From Acridotheres tristis (lineage: Eukaryota > Chordata > Aves > Passeriformes > Sturnidae): DNA of 64,000 nt. Positions 25,206 through 36,060 of the stretch are shown piece after piece; the first letter of the stretch is position 1, and each line of letters begins with the position of its first letter. The translations under genes were made by a program, and so were the position numbers. The notes below the pieces were generated by a model. It saw only the letters and a program-made list of their open reading frames with translations. It searched no databases and was not told where the DNA came from. The DNA lies in the NCBI GenBank assembly GCA_037013685.1, contig CM072899.1, positions 8,412,479-8,476,478 on the forward strand, given 5' to 3'.

Positions 25206-26990
25206 TATCTGGAGCTTGAGAATCTCTGCTCAGGTGCCTGGAACACCTCCTCCCTCTCCTTCTTCCCCGACCTTGCTGTCTGCAGAGCTGTTTGTCTCAC
25301 AGATGCTCCCTCCTCACTCCAGCTGCAATCCTGCAGGGATTTGGTTTTTTCTGCCCTTATTAAACTTGTTGTCCCAGAGGTACTGCCACCATCCACCACC
25401 ACTGATGGGCTCAGCCTTGGCCAGTGGCAGATCTGATCTCTATCAGACACTGGGGAAGCTTCTGGCAGCTTCTCCCAGAAGCCACCCTTGTAACCCCCCT
25501 GCTACCAAAACCGTGACACACAAACCTGATACGATTGCATGATTGTAAGATTCTAAGTGTAGAAATCACAAGTGGTGTATCTGTCCTGAACTGTTGATGG
25601 ATAAAGTCACTAAAATCCCATATCCATTCGCTTTAGAGGCATTAAAACACAATTAACTTTGCGTGCTGCAATGGAGGGAAAAGCGGAGGGGCTGATTTTT
25701 CACTGTTTCTACTCATGCTGTATTTTTCTTTTCCTGTGAGCACAGGGGCTCACACAGATTCCACTGAGGGGTGCTGCTAATGCCAGTGTGTGTCTCATGG
25801 CAGCACACAGCCATCCATCCCAGCAGCGGAGAGGAATTGCTAAGGAACTACACACACATTTGGCAACAGGCGATACCAATGTCACCTTCCAAACAGGCAA
25901 CCAGGGCATGCAGGAGCAAACACAAGAACAGCCTTTTCCCTGGAAGCAGAGGAAGGCAGTGGCTCCAAGTCCTGCAGTACTGGGTTGTCATCTGGACCTG
26001 GCTGCATTTCCCTGAGACTCACTTCTCTTCATCTCAGCTCTAGCTGGGACAGGTGGCATATGGACATCTTCATGCTCCTGGCTGCCTTGCCAGAGGTCAC
26101 AGCTTTCCGTTCCCCTGGCAAGCTGGGGGTGGTTCCTGGAAGCATTGTGGACTCTTCCCATCCTATCTGCCTTTGGAGCTCATTAGCTCTCTGCTGTGCA
26201 CTGACTTTGTGTGGAAGGACTCCAGGAGCGACCCTGCCAGCTTCAGAACCGTGGGATATTTTCCTTCAGTAAAACCCCAATTTCTGTACAGAGCTACGGC
26301 ACACCACAGGCACTAAGCCCCGGGAGCATCCCGTGTGCCAGCAATGAATATGGGACAAGGCACCCTCAGAAGTGCCAAACACAGCATGGCAGCAGGGCCA
26401 TGGTGTGTGGGGACAGGCCAGCCTTGGGGACAGGCCACTCAGAGCCCTGGGGACACACAGCCAGAGCCGGAGCTGTCCCGGGGCACCTGGGGAGCACCGG
26501 GTGTGCCCGAGCTGATTCAGCATCTCTGCTGTGTGAGGAAGTGAAAAGGCTTTTCTGCTGTCTTTTGAGGTTGTTTTTTTCTTTTGTTTTTAAGAGAGAA
26601 GACTACAGATCTTGTCTGTCCCGGGAAATACGTTATAAAACTGCAATTTGCCTGTCTTGGCTCTTTCACCCTAGCATTGACCCTAAAGATGAACTCCCAC
26701 GAACAAGTCTAATCCTGTTTTTCATGTTTCCCCAGGCTAATGAATATTTATGAATTGTTTCTCTAGAGCCAAAGCATGGCCCTTACAACCGGCCATGATA
26801 GTTCAATTTGTTTGCTTGCCAATTCTTCGAATTGTTTTTTTGTTGTTGTTCTTTTTGAAACTTAGAGGAAAAAAAGAATCTCATTCCCAGTTGGCTCTTA
26901 TCAAAGCATGTGGGGTTTTTGTTTAGTTGTTGGGGGTTTTTTTTTAACTCAGCTGGTGCTTGGAGACTTTCCAATCGGCTTGAATGATTA
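25206..26990. other. Unassigned non-coding DNA
   Basis: No recognisable gene. A 180-codon plus-strand frame at 26211-26753 is one of the longest in the window but has no domain, runs across ordinary low-CpG DNA and overlaps several other frames. T-rich runs occur at 26572-26590 and 26936-26945. Confidence 0.5.
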
Positions 26991-28010
26991 ATGTGGTGTC
27001 ACTGACTTGTTTTGTGTTTGTATTAACAAAAAAAAAAAAAAAGCACACAATTCATGTTTTCCAAAGAGCCAGTTAAATATCTCTGATTGACCATGCCATG
27101 TAAGTTTTAAATTGTTCTTTGTATGCACAAAATGTATCGTGAAAAGGAAGCATTTCCACAGAGATAAATGGAAAATTCAAGGTTAGAGACATAGGAAAAT
27201 ACCACCTCTCAGTAAGCTGTGTATTAGACTATAATCATTGCAAAGCCAGGTCTTAATATCTTAGATTTATTTAAGGGAAAAGATTTGTTCTTTTGCCTGC
27301 TATTTATTTAGCTAGTCTAAATTCAGTTTGAATAGCAAAACAGCTTTCCCAGTTTAGCTGCATTATCAAGTCAAGGTCATTCCCCTCAGAGAAAGATCAA
27401 GATCCTCTATAAGGAAGAAAAAAAATAAATTACTCTCCCCCTGATTGATCTACTGAACATCATTAGCAAAGGGTAAGAGATATCTAAACATGCTCTGTAG
27501 TCCACTGACGTGCATGGTGCTTTTTTAGTGTGAAACAGAAGGAAGTTATGCAATTACCTTGAGGGAAAAAACTGTTCCTTTAGTGGTGTTTGGAAATAAA
27601 ACAGAGCTGTGAATGGGGGGTATCCTGAAGGACTCCTACAAGCTGCATGTTTGTGAGTCAATAAGGTGGTGAAGAAATGCAGCTCTGTAGATTTGCATTA
27701 TGTGCCTCTTCACAGGTGAGAGTTCAGCCTTTTCTAATGCTTTTCATCCAATGTTATTATAATATCTATAGAGGTTTGATAGCACTTAATAGCATGTATT
27801 CCTTTAGAAATAATAACTGTTTGTGCATAAACTCGTTAGATTAAGCTGTGCCATTGTAACACTACGGCTCAGACACTGCTTGGCAAAGCACACGAGCTAT
27901 ACTCAGCAAGGGGAAATTTCACACCAGCCAATATATACTGCATCATAAACCCCCAAACAATAAAAGTTAGCACACTAATTTTTGTTATTTTATCCTTCTG
28001 TCAGAGGAAA
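26991..28010. other. AT-rich island resembling conserved non-coding DNA
   Basis: About 1 kb of AT-rich, ORF-poor unique DNA. It starts after a run of about 15 A near 27029 and contains many TTTATTTA and TAAT cores. No repeat family recognised. Possible distal regulatory DNA, by composition only. Confidence 0.25.
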
Positions 28011-30370
28011 AAAAAAAGGTCATTTGAAAGCCTGAGAGTGAAGGGCAGCCTTTCCCAAATCGTTTTGCTGCAAGGAGACAGACCATTACCAGGGATGCAG
28101 AAATAGTTCCAGGGGTTGAAATAACTCACAACATGTTAAGGGGGGGGCTTTTCCATGTGCTCAGAACTCGCCAGGGTGTGGAGGGTGGGTTCTGCTGCAG
28201 CAGCCTGGCCAGGGGACAGTGCTCCCCATCCAGGGGCACTGGGGGATCTCCAGGGCAGGAGCTGCTCCCTCTGATTTATTTGAGCAAGAGCAGACACAGC
28301 TGAGCCCCACAGAGGCAAGGGACCATGAACTGTGGTCAGGGCAGTGCTGCAAATTCAGCAATGGGAAAGAATGCAGGGGAGGCTTGCTGGGGTGCCCTGA
28401 GGAGGTGACACTGCTGGAGTGATTTTACAGGCTGGACCCCCAGCCCAGCCTGTGCAGGAGCCCTGGGCTGCCTTCCCTGGAGCACCCAGGGACAGCTCAG
28501 GGCCTCCAGGGCATCTCCCTGCCAGGCAAGCACACGTGTGTGTACAGACAGAGATGTACACACACCTCAGTCCCTGGCAGCTTCATCAGCCAGACCTCAG
28601 AACTCTCTGTTGGGAGGACACCTAGCAAAGGTCTGGGAGGGCTCAGTTAGTTTTGAATTGTAACTCATTTTTAACAATTTTAAGTGTAAATAGTGATTGA
28701 TGTGAAAAGAGCCTTTTTATCTACAGAAAGCTCCGAGATCCAGGTGACTCAGCACCTCTGGAGGAGAGGAGGTGCTCTTGGTGTCTCCACCACACTCCCA
28801 GGCATGTTGCTGGGGCAGGGATCTGGTCTCAGAGCAGCTCAAGGCTTTGAGGAAAGTCTCCACTGCCTCCCTGCCTGGCCACTGCCCAAGCTAAGGACAG
28901 AACAACCCTCCTATGGCTTGTAATTAAAGAAAATAACAATTTTTTGTCAGCTCACCTGGATCACTGATACCCCATTTCATAGATTGCAGCCCTCCACACC
29001 CACATTCTCCCTGCTAGTAAAGATGAAGCAGTGAGCTCACACTACCCATGGCTGGAGGAGATACCCAAAGTGGGAGTTATGATAACCAGAACCCAAATCT
29101 TAATGAACCATTAAGGAAAAACATTGCAGAAAGCCCCATGAGATCCATGCAGGTTCCTTGGGCACACGCATCAGGCAGCTCTAGCAGCACATTGCTGGTT
29201 ATCATTGCTGTAAATCAAAGCAGAATTAGCATAATTTTTCAGGTCTGGGGTTTGTTTTTACTGAGGTCATAAACAAGCTGATAACACTGGGGGTTTTTTA
29301 CACCACATTGTAATTGTGTTGGCAGCCTAATTTTCAACACTGTGCTCACCTGTGCTCAGTCACAACCGTGTTAATGCCAACTTTCTTCGAAAGAAAACCA
29401 AATTGTTCCAGGAGCAAATCTGAATTCAGTGATATTTCTGTCAATCCAGTGGGCTGCCTTTCCTTCTGCATTCCTTAGGAGACAATCACTGCCTGCTGGG
29501 ACTTTATGCATAGATTGCTAACTTGCTGTGCATATGCTGATGCAAAGAATGAGCTTTGTAATTTAAATAACAGACTATGGAATTGAAGACAGACACACAC
29601 GGTCATTCACCCAGCAGCAGAAAACTGACAGAGAAGGCTCCAGCAGGAAGGTGGAGAAATACATTGCTTTTTCAGGGGACAGATACACAGCCTGCAGCCA
29701 TGGATATCTCTTTGATGACACCATATTGAAAATAAAGCAGAACCCCCAAAAACAGAAGGGTTTGCACAGTATCCTGCTCAGAGCAGAGACCTCCTGACCT
29801 GTGCTGCTCACTCTCATTCCACCTGGCTGGATCTTCAGTCCAACTCTGATGCAAAGTGGAGATGTTCCTTCTTGCTAGGAGATTGGAGAAATGAAGTGGG
29901 CTTTGGTAAAATGCTGGTGGGGGCTCCGTGGTCCCTAAGAAGGGCAGCTGGGGAAGACCCATCAGCTCAGGCATGACAGCACCTCTCTGCCAGGCAGTGT
30001 CACACCCCCCAACCTGCATCATCAGGGGGCTCCCTCAGCTTCCAAACGGAGCCTTGTGCCCCTGGACACCCTGATTTACATCCAGGCACAGGCTGACCCA
30101 CTGGTGCTGTGTCCCACAGTCCCCCTGTGAGCATCCTGGGAACCCACAGCTGGACCAGTGCATGGGGAAAACCAGCCCAGTGCAAAAGAGAGTCCTGCTG
30201 CAGAAGCTCTGGGAGACCCCACGGGCAGCACAGAGCCAGGAGAGCCCTCCTGGGCATGGATGGGGCTCCCAGGAAGCACAAGAGGTGGACATGAACATGG
30301 GAACATTACAGAGCTGGGCCTGGCAAGAATTCATCTTGCAGAGCAAGTCAAGGGCTCTGCAGACAATAAA
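28011..30370. other. Unassigned non-coding DNA
   Basis: Moderate-GC DNA with overlapping short frames on both strands (up to 137 codons) and no recognisable product. A run of seven G lies at about 28141-28147. Nothing else seen. Confidence 0.5.
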
Positions 30371-31120
30371 AATGACAGCAAGAATACAGAAAATAACCAT
30401 AAATACCTGTTCAGATAAAATAAACCTCCCTAATATGGTATGTCTCATTTCCCTAACAACAAAGTCTTTGTTTTGTTTTGGTTTTTTTAAGGTTCATAAA
30501 TACCTTTTCTTTTTGAAAAGAAACAAAGTCTCCGTCAAGGCCTTTAATCATCGAATCAGTACAAACAATATTATAATACATTAGACTTGGAAATTATAAC
30601 CTGTGATTATGCATCAACTAATTAAATTAGTACTGACAGTTTTCAAAGTGTAGGAGAAAAAGGCAAAATACATCCCTTGTTTTGAGGGATGATTTTTCTC
30701 GGAAGAAGTGAAGACAGACAAGCTGTAAGTGCTTTCTATCTGGGAATGAGGATTCACAAAGCAAACCCCCACACCTGAAACACAACCTCTGCTAATGCTT
30801 GCCAGGCCCATTTCACTAGTGGGAGCTAAAGCTGGTCAGCAGTGAGGAATTAGCCACAAGTTAAAGTCCTGATTATAATGAAACTCAAGGAGTTTGCCCT
30901 AGAAAAGACCAGATACAGCTGCTGGGCCACTGAGCAGGAGCCACCAGCCTTCTGGAAACAGATTTTCATTGCTGAGGAAGATGAAAGCCTTCACTTGGCT
31001 GAGAAACAGCATAAAAACAATTCATAAATGGGATTAAGACAGAGTGTATTTATGCATAAGTAGCATTAATAGCCTTTTGAGGGTTCTTCTAATAATTTAC
31101 GGTTGCTATGCAACACACAG
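30371..31120. other. AT-rich island with an RFX-like palindrome
   Basis: AT-rich sequence with homeodomain-type cores (for example ATTAAATTAG near 30622). It ends in TTTACGGTTGCTATGCAACA, which holds a near-perfect X-box-like inverted repeat, listed separately. Composition and motif suggest regulatory DNA; this is inference. Confidence 0.28.
31102..31114. promoter_or_regulatory. RFX/X-box-like palindrome GTTGCTATGCAAC
   Basis: Half-sites GTTGC and GCAAC are exact reverse complements separated by TAT. RFX proteins bind inverted GTTGCC/GGCAAC-type half-sites, so this is close but not ideal. The right half, ATGCAAC, also overlaps an octamer-like core. No nearby promoter or gene is seen, so function is unproven. 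Confidence 0.3.
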
Positions 31121-33061
31121 GTCCAAACATGATTCCAGCAGCAGCAGCTGAGCAGATCTTCTGCTGGCTTTTATAGGAGCTGGAGTGACCCTGCACAGAC
31201 ACTGCTGGCTCCCCCAGCTGCTCAGTGCCAACTGGGGCTGAAATGCAGCATAAGCATCCCAATCACTGCTGCTGATGCTGTTTGGGTTTTGCCTTTTTTT
31301 TTATGTTCTCTGTATTCTTCACACATGTATTTGTAGCTCTGCAGCCTATTGTATTAGTGACTAATATTCTTAGTACTTTTCCATGGCCTTTCCCTAGGCA
31401 GAAGGAGAAATTCCAGAGCTCCAAGCCTCAGGAGGCACAATGCCCTTATCTTATCTTATCTTGGTTGTTCCTGGGACACAAGGACAAGAACAACTCTTTG
31501 AGATTCATTTTCATGGACAAAGTACAGCTAGTGCTGAGGGGGCTCCAGAGAAGGAGGTTGACCTGGGGGGGGCAATTGCATCACCATTTGTCCTCCTAAT
31601 TGGTGCTTTTTATAATTATGTTAATTTCCTAAGGCCTATAAAGAGGCACTTATCCCTGGGTGGGGGGATTTTGTGGACCAAACTGATCTCGAGTTTCATT
31701 TCCAGGTTGAGAAAAAGGCAACACTGCAAATAGCCATGTTTCAATTCCAGGGAATAATAGCAGTTGTGGAAACAGAAACGCCTCTCAGTCCAAACTCGTG
31801 CCACATGCAACACTTGTCAACCTGTCAAGATGTTACTTTATATAAATGAGCTTAATTTACATGTTAATAACAGTAAAAACCATGGTGTGAGAGGGAGAGA
31901 GGGGACTGAGGGGAAAGTAGGGAATCGACTTCCATTTGAAACCTTGTCAGAAATAGGAATTTTGCAATATTTCAATGAGCTCAAAATAAAATCCATCCAT
32001 TAAGCCTACTTGCATTTCATGACTGGACTCTCCAGTTGCACACCAGCTTTTCATCTTCTGGAAAGTCTTGCAGGTGGCAAGAGTTTGAAAGCTTCAATTG
32101 AATGGTTGTATGCAGACACATTCCCATGATAACTGAGCTTGGGGTAAATATATGGAGAGAATTGGGAGCAGCAAAGCCAGTCAGCTCTGTGTTTATATGA
32201 GAGGAGAGCTGGGGGAGGAGGGGAATCAAATTGCTAATATCCATCAGTTTGAAAAATCAGTTTGCAGTGCAAATGGTAGCAGCCAACAGTCTCAGCCATC
32301 CCACATTGTCACAGGTCATTTTGGTTTAGCTGCCCATCCATGGCACAGCAAAACTAGCAAAGCTTGCAGGATCAGTCCAACAATTCAGTTTAGGAGACAG
32401 CAGAAAACAGTATTTTCTGTATTTAATTACTTTGTAATAATGGCCTGTGTGATCGTTTCAGCATTTGTGTTTGCCTGATTGAAATAAAATTAAGGTTTTT
32501 TTCTGATCCTTTGTATTTGGCCATATCACATCCTTGCAAAAATGCTCATCAATTCATTTGTGCATGAAAGGACAGATAGAGCATCCTTCCCAAAGGGGCC
32601 CTCCTAGCACAGAGGTGACCTGGAAAGTGACAATTAAAAGAGAACTCATGCATGGCTTGTAGCCCCTGTACAGCAGCACACATTTAGAAAAGTGTGGGCA
32701 GAGGCCCCTCTTGTTCCCTCTCCCCTTCTCCAGCCCTCCTGGTCGTGTGTTTTCAGAAGTGCTGCAGCCCCAGAGTGGATTTCCAGAGGTGCTGCTGAGC
32801 ACAGCCAGGGATGAGGCCAGAGATCCCTTTCCTCTGCCCAGAGCTCTCACCTGGGCTTTGAGGATGTGTAGATCCATCAGGTGTAAAACATTCAACTTTT
32901 AGAGCCATGGAAACAAACTTTCTGTCCTCTAATACATATCAGATAAACAAACCCCTTGTAGAAAAAGTACAACCAGTGCTAGAAAAAGTCCCGCAGCCAG
33001 CAAGTATCTCCTGCATATTTTATCCTATAATCCACTGCACTAATACTTAACCACCACACCA
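31121..33061. other. Unassigned non-coding DNA
   Basis: No recognisable gene or repeat, apart from a short run of about four TTATC units near 31445-31462. Frames up to 113 codons are present on both strands without identifiable product. Confidence 0.5.
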
Positions 33062-33065
33062 AGCA

Positions 33066-33207
33066 GGTGGAAGTTTGAGGGCCATTGAGCACTGTGAATT
33101 TTCCCAATGCATCACAATTACCAAAACACCTGTGCTAAATAACTTTGCGCTGAGCCACTGTGAAAATTCAGAGAGTGCTCAATAGCCCTTGAAATTTCTC
33201 ATTTCTA
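33066..33207 (+). repeat. Foldback dispersed repeat, copy A
   Basis: This segment matches 46795-46933 along most of its length (for example 'TTCCCAATG.ATCACA.TTAC', 'AAATAACTTTG.GCTGA' and 'AGCCCTTGAAATTTCT.ATTT'). It is also palindromic. The left arm 'GGGCCATTGAGCACTGTGAA' at 33079-33102 pairs with the right arm 'GTGAAAATTCAGAGAGTGCT' and on to 33188. Together they form an imperfect stem of about 25 bp around a loop of roughly 55 bases. Repeat plus foldback suggests an old non-autonomous DNA transposon (MITE-like) or an ancient hairpin-type conserved repeat. I do not recognise the family. Confidence 0.75.
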
Positions 33208-33879
33208 ACTGGCAGCAGAGTGGCTGAGTGCTCACACATCACACAGCAGCACAGCACACACGGACACTGGATCAGGACCTCGGAAAGGCCCTTTTCTCCT
33301 CGGCAGGATGTTTTGCCATCCCTGTGATTTTCAGGCTGCTCCTACTTTGTCTGTGCAATTACACTCACTTGGAGCTGCTGAACTTGTGTGTGAGCAGACT
33401 CTAAACACAGCCAAGCTCCCCAGCTCCCCTGTCCCTCCTCCCCAGCACACCTGCCTGTCTCAGGACTTCCATTTTCTTCTTGCAGAGCCAGGGCAGATGC
33501 CGAGTTAGAGACAGAAAAACCCCGTGGCCATGGCAGACTTAAACCCAGCTCAGGAATGGCCTCTCCATGCTGCCCATCCCCTTTCCTTGCAGACACCACA
33601 GAGGGATTAAGGGCTCAGCTTCCCTTTGGACACAGCAGCAGCTGAGGACAAGCTCAGCCCTGTTATGCCCAGAGCAGGGCAAGGCTCAGTGGATGGCCAG
33701 AAGCTCTTCAGCTGTGGTAGAAGACATGAAAGGCTGCACAAGCCCCTGCTGCACCCAGCTGGAAAAGAGGACAAGAACAAATTGGAGGGGTTTCTGCAGG
33801 CAAAAGCAAGAAGAATGGGAGACTGATAAACCTCCCTTACAGTGGAGAACTACAGATATTCAATCCATTTAATCTGTCC
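33208..33879. other. Unassigned non-coding DNA
   Basis: Moderate-GC DNA just beyond the foldback repeat. There are short overlapping frames (up to 101 codons) with no recognisable product. No repeat family identified. Confidence 0.5.
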
Positions 33880-34150
33880 CTGGGAAGGCTAAGAGGTGAC
33901 TCGAGAGTGGTCAGCAAAAACCTTCACAGAGAGAGGAGTAATAAGAAGAGGCTCTTTAATCTGGCAGACAAAGGCATCTTGAGATCTGGTGGCTGAAAAC
34001 CAAAGGCATTTCTACAGAGAAATAAAAGTGTTCTTGGTCCAGAATAATTAAAGTAATTAATTAATCAGTGCAACAATTTACCTGAGGATGAGACAGATTC
34101 TCTGTTACTTCAGCTCTTCAAATGGGACCTCTGTGGGACATCTGAACTCC
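33880..34150 (+). mobile_element. Ancient CR1-type LINE fragment
   Basis: The pattern 'AAGAGGCTCTTTAATCTGGC' followed by 'AAATAAAAGTGTTCTTGGTC', then 'AGTAATTAATTAATCAGTGC' and 'AACAATTTACC' is the 3' region of old amniote CR1-like LINEs as I remember them. It then reads 'GATTCTCTGTTACTTCAGCT' and 'CTTCAAATGGGA'. The usual text there is a 'GGTAATTAACCATTGGAACA' block, then 'ATTCTCC...' and 'TTTAAATCAAGA'. Divergence is high and boundaries are approximate. It is clearly older than the copies at 17.1 and 25.0 kb. Confidence 0.6.
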
Positions 34151-34570
34151 ACCTGGGCATCTGGGTTTTGAAGACTAGAGGGGCAAGGGGAAGTCTTGCA
34201 GGAAAAATTGCGGGTGGGGGCTCATGCTCCTTCTTCATGTCATCAGATGTCCCTGGAGCCCTACAGGGCAGGGCTGTGTCCTGCTCTCTGCCCCTTTGCT
34301 GCCCGAGAAGAGCAGGGCAGCAGAGGGGCATCTGCCCAGGGATGGAGGCTGAGCATGGCCCCATGTCCCAGTGCTGCCATTCCCACCGAGGGCTCTGAAC
34401 TACCCAAAGCACAGCCTGGCATGCTGGGCTGGCCTTTCCACATCCTGGGTGCTCACCAGCCACTTCCAGCTCACCTGTGGGACTGCACAGCCTCAGCTTC
34501 TCTGTACAGCTCCACCACTTGTAAAATGTTGCCATGATAACGAAGTTGAACTTCTACAGCAAATCTGTTG
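34151..34570. other. Unassigned non-coding DNA
   Basis: GC-richer stretch with overlapping frames of up to 141 codons on opposite strands. None is recognisable. Confidence 0.5.
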
Positions 34571-34990
34571 ATACAAGTATAAACCTAATTTTCAGGGTTG
34601 CTTATCTCATTGCTAGAAGGTTCACTGCATCTCTAGCAACTTCCAGCTGAAATCCAGATTATTTTTCAAGAGATGACTTTTTAGAAGCCTTAGGCTTTTA
34701 TGTTACTTCTTGTATTTTAGAAAAGACATATTTTGGAGCCCTTGGCACAAATAGGAGGTGAATTTCAATGGTCCCAATTTAAATGTGTTTTAGAGTTAGT
34801 GATGTTTAAATATTATTATTTTTGCTACATTAGCATAAGAATGTTGGGACAAAATCCCAATTTTCTCATGTTGTTTTCTAGTAATTAATACTCTAGACAC
34901 TTCTGATTATAAAATTATACAAATACATCAAATACTAAGTAAAATAATTTAAAAACCCAAACTAACAAAAGAGAAAGGAGCATATCACAT
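34571..34990. other. AT-rich island resembling conserved non-coding DNA
   Basis: Repeat-free AT-rich block with TAATTAATA and TTTAAATATTATTATTTTT segments and no open frame. Composition only. Confidence 0.25.
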
Positions 34991-35480
34991 ACACACAAAC
35001 AGGGACAGGCACAACATCCCCCTTTGCCTAAGAGATCTATTACACACAGACTCATCGAAACAAGGGGAAAAAGAACCACAAACACGAAGCTTTGGAAAAG
35101 TAACTTCCTGCTTAATCCCCAGTTAATGAAGCTGCCTGGCACATTCCCATCTCCACAAAAGCAGCTGGAAAATCCCAAGGCCCCCTGACAGTCAATTCAC
35201 AGTGTGCACCACAGCCCGTGAGCCCCAGCTGAACTCAGATCCCACCGATGAGCCCCCACTCTGTGCTGGATCCTGCAGGGCAGCACAGGCACCTCCTCAG
35301 GGCACACTCAGCCTGCTGGGCTCCAGCAGCCTCTCCACGAGCTGGGCTTTGCCCTGCATCACTCTCCAGTGGCCACAGGCACCTGTTGAATTGGCTCTTG
35401 CTCTCTGCCACTGCCCATCCACTCACAACAGGACTGTGTGGCCTCAGTGCTGCTCCACAAGTTGTCAAACAACTGCCTGG
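34991..35480. other. Unassigned non-coding DNA
   Basis: Overlapping chance frames only (around 110 codons on both strands at 35202-35570). Confidence 0.5.
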
Positions 35481-36060
35481 GCAATAAAACAATTTGCATT
35501 TTCCATGTATTTTGGTATATTTCTTGTAAGTTAATAACAAAAAACAAACATTACATTGCTCTGAGTACATAAAAGGCTTATTTCACTGATTACCCAGGCT
35601 TTAATTTTCTGTAAGCAACTCTAAATGGGTGGTATTAGGGTGCAATTAGCCATCCAATAGTCACAGTATTGCAGCCAAGGACCATTGTAGGCTGTCCACA
35701 AGTCTCATGACTTCACTGTGATGCACTGAGAAGGACTAATCAAAGTCCCATTATAATTATAACAAATCAAATGGCCTGCATCATTAGGTCAATGTCGACA
35801 AAAGTGACTCTCAGATGTCTGTGCTGGAAGGTTTACACAGATGCTGTTCTCTCTGCAGCTAGCAAGAGACCACTCTGACTGTCACTGGAAGGTTGTTTGC
35901 TTTGTAATAGGCACCTGAGTTTTATTTGGCTGGCTTCTAAATTATTCTCCCCTCCTTTCTGATTAGGAGAGCTTTCATTTCTTACACAGAGAGCTCTCAG
36001 GCTCTTTGTTCTTTCGGAATTCTTTTCTAATTTAAAAAAATAATAAAACCACACAAAAAA
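35481..36060. other. AT-rich island resembling conserved non-coding DNA
   Basis: Contains TTATAATTATAACAAATCAA near 35751 and other homeodomain-type cores, plus a CAATAG and a GTCGACA element. No repeat, no convincing frame. Function inferred from composition only. Confidence 0.25.

Noticed and set aside
26211..26753. 180-codon plus-strand frame
   Set aside because: No domain, no codon bias, crosses ordinary non-coding DNA.
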